64,000 nucleotides of DNA from Mojavia pulchra JT2-VF2 (GTDB lineage: Bacteria; Cyanobacteriota; Cyanobacteriia; Cyanobacteriales; Nostocaceae): contig JAHHHN010000009.1 of assembly GCA_019359325.1 (NCBI GenBank), positions 62,001-126,000 of the forward strand, written 5' to 3'. Below are positions 25,969 to 33,070 of this stretch, one piece after another. The position numbers and the translations under genes are program-made. How positions within the stretch are numbered: the stretch's first letter is position 1; each line of letters opens with the position of its first letter. The notes beneath the pieces are model-generated. The model was not told where the DNA came from, made no database searches, and was given only the letters and a program-made list of their open reading frames with translations.

Positions 25969-26589
25969 TTACTCAGATTTTGTTTCTGGAATAAACTTGT
26001 TGAGTTCCTGCACTAACAGATGCACTTTTGTTGATGGATTGTCTTTAGCGGGAACGTGAGGATCATATTGTCTTAGAAGATTTTCAGCATTCTTGATAGC
26101 GAGAGATTGCTTTACAAATAGCTCATCATAAATAGTTTCGCTATTCTTTTTATATGTCTTCTTCAGTAAATAATTTAACTTTTTAATATAATCACTTCGA
26201 GGAATACCAGTATTGAGAAATTCAAAATGCAGGACATACCACAGTTCAAATGCTTCATTAGAATAAGCTACTTTAAATCCTTGCTCCTCAGCATTTCTAA
26301 TGGCGTTATTAAAATCTTCTATAGTCCAAGCATCACGATCAAAAACACACCAAACTTGATCGTACTCCTCTTGTTGATTCAGTTCCCTTGCTCTTTGAAC
26401 TAGTCTACTCGGATTTTCTCCTACACCCTGCACGTCTATTTCAAAAACATTCTTGGGAACACGAAAGCTCCTAAAGTAGTTAGGTTCTGTTCTCTCTCCT
26501 TCACATACGATTAAAAATCTCTGCCTAACTTCCCTCTTATTAACTTTTCTTGGTGAATATCCACGAGAGTTTACCTTTCGTTTAGGCAT
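25969..26589 (-). CDS. rloB: RloB-like TOPRIM-fold protein (AbiLii type)
   Basis: A 206-residue protein. The motif FLIVCEGERTEPNYFRSF is the hallmark of the RloB family, and VWCVFDRDAW gives the DxD of a TOPRIM nuclease core; SNEAFELWYVLHF is a further family block. RloB and its partner RloA correspond to AbiLii and AbiLi of lactococcal abortive-infection system AbiL; rlo genes were first noted inside restriction loci. Its ATG overlaps the end of the ATPase gene by 8 bp (ATGCCTAA), so the two are translationally coupled. Predicted role: nuclease effector in phage defence. Confidence 0.85.
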   Translation of the reverse strand: MPKRKVNSRGYSPRKVNKREVRQRFLIVCEGERTEPNYFRSFRVPKNVFEIDVQGVGENPSRLVQRARELNQQEEYDQVWCVFDRDAWTIEDFNNAIRNAEEQGFKVAYSNEAFELWYVLHFEFLNTGIPRSDYIKKLNYLLKKTYKKNSETIYDELFVKQSLAIKNAENLLRQYDPHVPAKDNPSTKVHLLVQELNKFIPETKSE

Positions 26590-27868
26590 GAGAGTCGATA
26601 AGATGATTCAAATTTCTGATATATGGAATTGCACCATATTTTCCTTTAATATAATCACTTTCAAATGGTGCATCGTCAAGTATTTTGTATTCTGCTAGAG
26701 AGTACAGATCTGTTGCACCGTATCTATTCTTTTCAGTAAACCAAATCTGATCTCTACGAAACAGCTTATTACTAAGCAAATTAGTATCGTGAGTCATGAA
26801 TATTAATTGAGCATTATATGGATTCGTTTCGTTGGAATTAAATAATTCAACAATCGCACGACTAATTAAAGGATGAATTCTAGCATCAAATTCGTCAATT
26901 ATGAGAACTTTTCCATCTTTTAGTGTGTCAACAAGAGGGCCTGCCAAAGCAAAAACTTTCTGAGTTCCTTCAGACTCTTGCTCATCTAAATCAAATATTT
27001 CTGTAGATGCTAGATTTCCTTTTTCATCAAATTTTTGATGAATTGTTTGAACTGAGGTTGCTTTTCCTCGCCCATTTTTGTGAATGAAGTTCTGTATTCC
27101 ATTTGGAAATTCTCTAGGTAAAGAATCAAGATTAATTTCAATTTCTTTTACTTTGATATCGCCAAGTCCTAAATCTAATTTTTTGAGCAACTGAATAATT
27201 TCATCTTTATTTTCATTATCCCTTAAACAATTAACCGTGTATCCTCTATAGCCTATATCATCTAAACCAGAAACTATTTTTACTTTGTTTGTTAGCCAAT
27301 CTAAAATTTTTTCTGCAATCTTTACATTGAATTGTGCAGATACAGACAAGAAAAGGGCATTATGTCTTGTTTTTTGCTGAATACCATTAGCTTTATATGT
27401 CTTAGAAACGCTAATATTGTCTAGTTGGCGATCAAAAAGTTTAGTTTCTCTTGATTTAGGGACGTAATATAACCATTCGGATACAACTTTTTCAGGAGTT
27501 GCCTCAAATCCATATCTATGTCTCTTGCCATTAATTAAAAATACTATTTCAAAAAAAGATGGTTTAGTTTCGGTTTCAGTACTGAGCTTAAATCGCTCTA
27601 CACTTATTTTTTCCGTGCTTTGAGTTTCTTTAGAAGAATTAATCATGAACCATCTCATGAAACCTAAAGCTTTAGCTAGGTTACTTTTACCGCTAGCATT
27701 TGCACCATATATTGCAGCGCTCTTCAGTAGTTTAAGCTCTTCATCTACTGCAAAAATATTGTTTTCATCAAGCTTTTTGTCTTTTGCTACAAGGTTAGCT
27801 GTCACCATACTAAAGGTGACTTGCTCCTTAAACGATCTGTAGTTGCCGACACTAAATTCGATCAGCAT
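26582..27868 (-). CDS. rloA: RloA-like AAA ATPase (AbiLi type)
   Basis: A 428-residue SMC/ABC-like ATPase of the AAA_15 type. The N-terminus MLIEFSVGNYRSFKEQVTFS is typical; Walker A is GANASGKSNL, and near the C-terminus are VLIIDEFDARIHPL (Walker B) and LIFMTHDTNLL (switch His). The middle region is family-specific. It forms a two-gene operon with the RloB-like gene, whose start lies inside its stop region. It likely senses infection and controls the TOPRIM partner (inference from AbiL and related ATPase/TOPRIM systems). Confidence 0.87.
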   Translation of the reverse strand: MLIEFSVGNYRSFKEQVTFSMVTANLVAKDKKLDENNIFAVDEELKLLKSAAIYGANASGKSNLAKALGFMRWFMINSSKETQSTEKISVERFKLSTETETKPSFFEIVFLINGKRHRYGFEATPEKVVSEWLYYVPKSRETKLFDRQLDNISVSKTYKANGIQQKTRHNALFLSVSAQFNVKIAEKILDWLTNKVKIVSGLDDIGYRGYTVNCLRDNENKDEIIQLLKKLDLGLGDIKVKEIEINLDSLPREFPNGIQNFIHKNGRGKATSVQTIHQKFDEKGNLASTEIFDLDEQESEGTQKVFALAGPLVDTLKDGKVLIIDEFDARIHPLISRAIVELFNSNETNPYNAQLIFMTHDTNLLSNKLFRRDQIWFTEKNRYGATDLYSLAEYKILDDAPFESDYIKGKYGAIPYIRNLNHLIDSHA

Positions 27869-28339
27869 AGCAATAAGTTTAGATTTAATACAAATAAATG
27901 TGAAAAAATAACAATTTTCTGCTTTAAGAATAGCAATAATTGGGTTAAAATGCTAAATTATAATATTATTTTGCTTTTGTACATTTGTACTGTTATTAAA
28001 GTAAGCAGCATAAAAAACGCCTGCATCGAACGATTAGCAACTTTTGGTTTCATTGAAGCGATATCTGGTGTCGGCTATATGCGGGAAAGCAATTATAAAA
28101 GAATGCAAGGTGAATATGGAAGTGTAGAGCTTATGGCCAGACACCGCAAGTAAAAGCGATCGCACTCACCACTTGAGTTTGCTAAGTCATAATCGCTTGG
28201 TTTAGGTAGAACATTGAAAATAGGCGTAGACGCAGAACGGCTTGTCGTTAGACATCGCTACCTACCTTGCTCCAAGCGTGATTGCCTCCGGCGCTGCGCT
28301 CCGCGTTTACGCCCTAAACAAACTCAATAGTTAAGTTAA
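27869..28339. other. 471-bp spacer upstream of rloA with a MITE-like element
   Basis: A weak open frame on the plus strand (27821-28153) has no recognisable product and no ribosome-binding site; I do not count it as a gene. The right part holds the inverted-repeat element at 28173-28327. Confidence 0.5.
28173..28327. mobile_element. MITE-like element with TTGAGTTTG ends and GGCGTAGACGC sub-terminal repeats
   Basis: TTGAGTTTG at 28173 is matched by CAAACTCAA at 28319-28327. GGCGTAGACGC internally matches, inverted, GCGTTTACGCC. The GCGCTGCGCTCCGCG core belongs to the GC-rich short repeats seen elsewhere in the window (29150, 58170, 58960, 61460). Confidence 0.45.
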
Positions 28340-28714
28340 TTAACTTGTAACCACAACAGGCTTTTTGCGGCTAGGACGCTTGCGCTCTGATTTTTTCTTC
28401 AGTCCAACTGCTTGGGCTTGATCGCTATCTGAGCCATATTGCCCACGCACAACGTCTTTCATCGCTAATATTGCATTGTGGAATTCCCACTCTGCTAATC
28501 GGGCAGCATCGGCAGCAGCACGGTATAAAGTTAGTTTCTCAGTTTCAGCTTGTTGCTGCGCCAACATCGCTTGATAAGCTTTTTGTATGTTTGCAACAGA
28601 GGCATCAGCACGGGATGTGTCGTAAGTACTGATGGTTTGCAAACCGTGCAATGAATCAATATCTTGACTAATCAGTTGAGGGCGCAAACGGTTTGTTGTA
28701 TTTTGAAGAGGCAT
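28340..28714 (-). CDS. Small conserved-looking protein with basic C-terminus, unknown function
   Basis: A 124-residue protein. It has an alpha-helical middle (ASVANIQKAYQAMLAQQQAE, TLYRAAADAARLAEWEFHNA) likely to form coiled coils, and a Lys/Arg-rich tail (KKKSERKRPSRKKP) that could bind nucleic acid. No signal peptide. I have the impression of a cyanobacterial family with several copies per genome but cannot name it. It lies inside the repeat-bounded island between the two defence pairs. Confidence 0.65.
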   Translation of the reverse strand: MPLQNTTNRLRPQLISQDIDSLHGLQTISTYDTSRADASVANIQKAYQAMLAQQQAETEKLTLYRAAADAARLAEWEFHNAILAMKDVVRGQYGSDSDQAQAVGLKKKSERKRPSRKKPVVVTS

Positions 28715-28834
28715 AAATATATCCGTGGTAAACTATATATTTAATGTGCCCATTAAAACAAAAAATTTAACAGTAAAAGAAAATTTTCAAATAGGACAAG
28801 GTGAGAAAGGGCAGGTTAATATTTGCAAGTTTAC

Positions 28835-29034
28835 GCAATGGCATAACAACCCGATGCAATGGCATAACAACTCGATGCAATGGCATAACAACTCGATGCA
28901 ATGGCATAACAACCCGATGCAATGGCATAACAACCCGATGCAATGGCATAACAGCCCGATGCAATGGCATAACAACCCGATGCAATGGCATAACAACTCG
29001 ATGCAATGGCATAACAACCCGATGCAATGGCATA
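28835..29034. repeat. 21-bp tandem repeat array B (about 9.5 units)
   Basis: Units of CAATGGCATAACAACCCGATG, with CCC/CTC variation at one site. All frames on both strands stay open (MQWHNNP, RCNGITT and others) because the unit has no stop codon, but none has a sensible start or ending. Different in sequence from arrays A and C, yet the same unit length. Confidence 0.92.
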
Positions 29035-29385
29035 AATGCACTTTTTAATGGGGAGTAACAACGTGCTTCAAAATCTAAGCAGAGAAACATAAATGCGATC
29101 GCGACAAAAGGCGATGTCGGAGACAAGCCCTACGGGTAAATCCTACGGATACGCTGCGCGAACGCCAGTTCCTTTATGCCGGGGAACCCGTCCACCGGAC
29201 TGGCTCACCGCTTTGCGTCTACGCATTTATTGCCTAATAGAGCTAGAGTTCTTTGCTAAAGCAGTGAATAAAGCATTAAAATTTCTAACACCTCAAAACT
29301 GAAGTGTCACTAGCGGGGATACTATTAGAAAATATGCAGTTTTTTTTGATAGAGGCTGCAACAGAAAATAGCAGAGGTTAGAGCA
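29035..29385. other. 351-bp spacer with GC-rich short repeat
   Basis: No gene. 29110-29220 is a GC-rich interspersed repeat with GATACGCTGCGCGAACGCC, related to those at 58160-58200 and 58954-58978. The open frame 29093-29302 is a by-product of it. Confidence 0.5.
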
Positions 29386-29763
29386 ATGGATGAGCGTCAT
29401 CGTTACTTACAAATCGCTCTGATTATTGTCGGAATTGCCTTTCTACTTATCTATCCACTGACGAAGATTTGGGCATCAGGCTGGTTATGGCAACCAGGTC
29501 AGTACGAATATGAACAAATGATCATTGGTGTTTATGCAACGCTTGGTGTCTTTTTACTATTAGCTTCTCGACAACCAGAAGCTAACCTCAGTTTAATCTG
29601 GTTCACTGTCTGGTCAAGTTTAGCCCATGGGCTAATTATGGGGGTACAAGCAGTAATTGATCCTGCTGAACGTGGACACCTCTTTGGTGATGTTCCAGCA
29701 TTATTATTGGTGGCAATTGTCCTTGCCTTCCTAACGCCGCGCAAAGTGGTGTCTAGTACATAA
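29386..29763 (+). CDS. Small membrane protein, DUF6632-like
   Basis: A 125-residue protein with four predicted transmembrane helices: IALIIVGIAFLLIYPL, IIGVYATLGVFLLLA, LIWFTVWSSLAHGLIMG and ALLLVAIVLAFL. The layout and the GVYATLG..LL and H(A/G)..M segments resemble DUF6632 (recollection, not searched). No catalytic motif. It is a lone plus-strand gene within the accessory island. ATG at 29386 with AGAG upstream. Confidence 0.7.
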   Translation: MDERHRYLQIALIIVGIAFLLIYPLTKIWASGWLWQPGQYEYEQMIIGVYATLGVFLLLASRQPEANLSLIWFTVWSSLAHGLIMGVQAVIDPAERGHLFGDVPALLLVAIVLAFLTPRKVVSST

Positions 29764-29868
29764 ATAAGCGTGGAATGTCTTTGTATTTCCAAAAATGAAT
29801 AAGCAGTAGCTATTGCAGCAAAATCAGAGAAGTTATATTGAGGAGACTAAATTCTGAGAAAGGAGGAC

Positions 29869-30240
29869 TTGCAAACCAGTGCTGCTTTAATTCGAGAGCA
29901 ATACCTTAAAAAACCCATTGGTAAAAGCAATGTTGCGATTGGTGTGCTGTACCTCAGTGAGAATGTAGCATTTTGTGCAGGAGCAACTTCTAGAGGTGGT
30001 AGCAAAAGCCCGATTCCTCAGATACCCAAACCCAAGTCGGCAGGAGGGCAGTTTGAACCAGCGACTGACTCTCGTACTCAACGCCTGATGGACACTGATG
30101 CTGAGTACAAAGTTTTGTCTGAAATTGCTGATACCCTTGAGATGTTTTACGATCTTCAAGTAGAGGGTAAGCTCTATCTTTATACTGAGTTCCAGCCATG
30201 TGAAAGTTGTAATAGTGTTGTGAAACAGTTTGAGGAGAAA
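29869..30240 (+). pseudogene. Truncated nucleic-acid/nucleotide deaminase domain (polymorphic-toxin type)
   Basis: About 124 residues. TDAEYKVLSEIAD supplies the (H/C/D)AE-like motif and YTEFQPCESCNSVVKQF the PCxxC zinc motif of the deaminase superfamily; the upstream part (SNVAIGVLYLSENVAFCAGA...GGQFEP) fits deaminase domains at the C-terminus of secreted or intracellular toxins. The frame begins with a TTG after an in-frame stop at 29848-29850, so the usual N-terminal carrier is missing. Homology stops abruptly at about 30237, just after the PCxxC helix, where the sequence becomes the antisense of another gene. I regard it as a broken toxin gene. Confidence 0.6.
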
Positions 30241-30393
30241 ATCATCACCAATCTCATATTCACCTGTCTCAACATTTATTGAGATTATTTTGCCAATATT
30301 CTCTGGTGTTTCTACTTGAGTGCGGATACTGTTCTCATAAAGTTCTTTGCCACGTTGGGTAATTTCTTCATCACTAACTTTAGGGTAGGACAT
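30240..30393 (-). pseudogene. 5' fragment of a small conserved cyanobacterial protein, truncated by rearrangement
   Basis: The minus strand from the ATG at 30391-30393 reads MSYPKVSDEEITQRGKELYE, then IRTQVETPENIGKIISI and EYEIGDDFL. I recognise this as the start of a common cyanobacterial protein of about 65-70 residues, often next to a predicted protease or toxin-like gene. After about 53 residues the frame runs into the antisense of the deaminase fragment, so the last 12-15 normal residues are lost. The frame stays open to 29887 only by chance. Confidence 0.6.
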
Positions 30394-30630
30394 ATCAACA
30401 ATTTTCTCTGTCTAAGTCCGTGGACTCTCATCATTATTGTAGAATACACGGCTTACCGCCTCGCTTATCTGGCTCAATGATAATAATATTGCGATCGCTC
30501 ATGGTGTTTGCAGACTGCATAATATCCCTCTCAGCCTAAAGCAGGTTAGCATTGTGCTGGAACAGGCGGTAGTAAGAGCGATCGCTTTTCAAAATAATTG
30601 CAAGATGATAGGAAAGATATAATGCGAGAG
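30394..30630. other. Spacer holding the right copy of the island's direct repeat
   Basis: The 30491-30585 segment resembles the end of the ABC gene (25803-25874). No gene fits here. Confidence 0.55.
30491..30585. repeat. Direct repeat, right copy, of the ABC-gene 3' end
   Basis: 30491-30520 and 30566-30585 correspond to 25803-25832 and 25855-25874; the middle differs in length by about 23 bases. Together the two copies bound a 4.7-kb segment holding rloAB, the small membrane protein and the broken toxin gene. Confidence 0.7.
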
Positions 30631-31497
30631 CTATATGTCATTTCGCAAAACCTTAAACGGCTGATTGTTACTTTCCCATACACGAATTTCTGAATAGAGA
30701 AGTGTTTCACGAAAATAAACTGCTTCATAAGCAAGCCGCAAATTACGCTCAAGGCTGATTGGTTCAACATCAGAAGGTTTATTTGAGCCGATTGTTTTGC
30801 GTAAGCTGAATGACAAGAGTTCTACTAGGTCATGACCGCAACAGACTTGCCAAGGATCGTGGCTATTATTCTTTCGGCTAATTAGCCGTTGTTGCAGGTC
30901 TTCATCTCTTAACGAGAAGGCTTGTGATTTATTTTTTATTTCTCGAATCAGTTTAAGTTCATCAATTTGCAGAGTTTGCTCGTCAATGAATTTGCTGAAT
31001 GTAATACCATCAAAAGTCAGGTTTAATCCGTCACTCTGAGATATCCAAAGAAAATAACCCAACGACATCCCGGTTTCAAGTAATGTTAATCTTATATCTC
31101 GATTAAACTGGCTAATTTTCTCTTCAGAACCAAACTCAGCGACTACTTTGTTAAACGCTGGTGATTTAATCAGCATAGTTTCAAGGTCATGGGTGTCAGT
31201 GCGAAGTAGATTAGGGCTACTGTATGACACAGTTGCAAGGCGATCAAAATCTGCATCAACAATCGCTAAAATGCCTTGAAAACTTGATTTCTCTAAAATT
31301 TCCAGCACAGCAATAACACGCAGTTTACTGGATGGTTTTCCCGAAACGGTGATTAATTTACAAGCTAATGTATCAACAAAGCGCTCGTAGAAAGTTTTAT
31401 CTGAACCACCTTCTACTAATAAAAAAGTTCCTGAATAAGTGCTTCTTTGTAGTCGAATGGAGTTGGCAACACGGTCAACTGAAAGCAAATCTCTCAC
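30631..31497 (-). CDS. DUF4435 TOPRIM protein, PARIS AriB-like
   Basis: A 288-residue protein. FLLVEGGSDKTFYERF carries the TOPRIM glutamate; ILAIVDADFDRL gives the DxD; RTDTHDLETMLI is a further DUF4435 block. In the PARIS defence system the DUF4435 protein AriB is the effector, a TOPRIM nuclease released from the ATPase AriA when a phage anti-restriction protein is sensed. Here the GTG start overlaps the ATPase stop (GTGA), matching a coupled two-gene unit. The length (about 290) is in the AriB range. Assignment as PARIS rather than a related OLD-like pair is an inference. Confidence 0.78.
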   Translation of the reverse strand: MRDLLSVDRVANSIRLQRSTYSGTFLLVEGGSDKTFYERFVDTLACKLITVSGKPSSKLRVIAVLEILEKSSFQGILAIVDADFDRLATVSYSSPNLLRTDTHDLETMLIKSPAFNKVVAEFGSEEKISQFNRDIRLTLLETGMSLGYFLWISQSDGLNLTFDGITFSKFIDEQTLQIDELKLIREIKNKSQAFSLRDEDLQQRLISRKNNSHDPWQVCCGHDLVELLSFSLRKTIGSNKPSDVEPISLERNLRLAYEAVYFRETLLYSEIRVWESNNQPFKVLRNDI

Positions 31498-32819
31498 TTT
31501 TCTATTCCTTTCAGTTCAACCGTTAAATCCCAGCGGTCTTGAATGATATCTGGTGAATGAGTCGCCATTAAAACATCTAAGTCTGCAAGCTTTGTAATTT
31601 CTTGCAAGTCCTTTAAAAATTGAATTTGCCATCCTACATGAAGAGATAGTTCAGGCTCATCAATTAAGACGAGAGAGTTAGGCTGAACTTTAAACAATAG
31701 TTCATATAGAAGCACTAATTCATGTTGCTCGCCAGATGATAAATCTGTTGGTGAAAGAGTTTTTGAATTAGATAGTTGAAAGCTATAACGTGTTGTGATA
31801 ACAAATCCTTTATCTTTGCTGAAGTTTATTTGTTTATATGAGTAGGCAAACTTATTATTAATTATCTTTCTTAATAATTCGATTTTGCTTGCTATTTCAG
31901 CAAAAACACTCAGCTTCTTTTCCACATCCTCAACATATACAGACAAAGCATTTTTAGTGCTTTCATCTATATCTTGAGGCTGGATTTGAAATTCTGTATC
32001 CTCATCTTTATCTAAAAGACCTACTTCTATAAGACGAGAACGTGTCGCTTCAAGTTCGTTTAATTGATGACGAAGTTGTTCATCTGTTAAATCTGCGGAT
32101 GGCTGTTGCTTTACCACTCTAACTGGAAAAGTTCTGTCAAGAGATTGAGATATTGTACCGTATTCCTTAAATTTATCTTGCATCAGTTTAGCAAGTTCAT
32201 TAGAGTAAGCAGACACAGTTGACAATATTGATGGTGTTTCACGCTCTGATCTGGAAGAAGTGTTAGTAACCAAGTTAAGCAAACGTTGTGATTCAATGAG
32301 GCGAATATGAATATTGCTCTTCAACTTGTCTAGCCACTCAGGCTCTTCTTTTGACTGGACATTTGTATACGTTTTTAAAACCGCTATAAATTCTTCAGAG
32401 AAAAACCTAGGTAATGTTCGTTCTCTTTCTACTATTACATCACCAGAATAACTAATTGCAGGTTGTCTATCATCACGAATCTTTCTTTGTTGCAAATCAA
32501 AAGAAACTGGCTCCGAATCAAGCTGATAAAAAGTAAAAATAATAGCATGATTTTCCAACTCTTCTACATCATCGGCATCTTTTATTATTTCAAAACTACT
32601 GTTATCATCAAATTCAACTCGAAACTTGCTAAAAGGGATAGCTATCAATTCTGAGTATTGAGAGTTGAATAAACTATTTAAAATTCTTAATATTGCTGTT
32701 TTACCAAAACCATTTGGGCCATGAATGATGGTGATTCGTTCATCCATATTCAATGGAATCACATGGTCAAAAATTCCAAATAAGCCACTGACGGAAATTT
32801 GCTGAATTCGCATGGTCAT
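31494..32819 (-). CDS. AAA ATPase, PARIS AriA-like
   Basis: A 441-residue SMC/RecF-like ATPase. Walker A is GPNGFGKTAIL near residue 35; the signature LSSGEQHELVLLYEL, Walker B SLVLIDEPELSLHV and the switch ATHSPDII lie in the last 90 residues. Between them is a helical region with coiled-coil character. It precedes and overlaps the DUF4435 gene by 4 bp. In PARIS, AriA forms the ATPase scaffold that traps AriB. It is the second ATPase/TOPRIM pair within 7 kb. ATG at 32817-32819; MRIQQIS two residues later is an alternative start. Confidence 0.82.
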   Translation of the reverse strand: MTMRIQQISVSGLFGIFDHVIPLNMDERITIIHGPNGFGKTAILRILNSLFNSQYSELIAIPFSKFRVEFDDNSSFEIIKDADDVEELENHAIIFTFYQLDSEPVSFDLQQRKIRDDRQPAISYSGDVIVERERTLPRFFSEEFIAVLKTYTNVQSKEEPEWLDKLKSNIHIRLIESQRLLNLVTNTSSRSERETPSILSTVSAYSNELAKLMQDKFKEYGTISQSLDRTFPVRVVKQQPSADLTDEQLRHQLNELEATRSRLIEVGLLDKDEDTEFQIQPQDIDESTKNALSVYVEDVEKKLSVFAEIASKIELLRKIINNKFAYSYKQINFSKDKGFVITTRYSFQLSNSKTLSPTDLSSGEQHELVLLYELLFKVQPNSLVLIDEPELSLHVGWQIQFLKDLQEITKLADLDVLMATHSPDIIQDRWDLTVELKGIEK

Positions 32820-33070
32820 TAAGTCCTATAGCCATTGGCTTCATGACCTTGATTGTAACCTCTATCTTCTTTTGCAAAGCAGAGGAAACACAAAGGCAGA
32901 TTTTTTGTATCTGTTTAGTGTAAGCCGAAACAAATTCTAAGCTACCAGCGATCGCAGCATAACAAGTTGCGTATCATTAAACACAGCAAATTAGACAGAT
33001 GAGCTTTTGAGGAAAAGCTTGTGAGCTACTTGTAGTAATTCTTCTAGTAGTCGCACAAATACTTTAAACT

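Noticed and set aside
27821..28153. 110-residue plus-strand frame upstream of rloA
   Set aside because: Overlaps the rloA start, no ribosome-binding site, no domain; the composition looks intergenic.
28835..29034. CRISPR array
   Set aside because: The 21-bp units are directly adjacent without unique spacers, and no cas genes are in the window. The same holds for arrays A and C.
28725..29126. Open frames through array B (MQWHNN, RCNGITT, PLHRVVM repeats)
   Set aside because: Same reason; all frames on both strands are open, showing a repeat artefact.
29887..30240. C-terminal two thirds of the 168-residue minus-strand frame
   Set aside because: It is the antisense of the deaminase fragment; only the first 53 residues are a real protein start.
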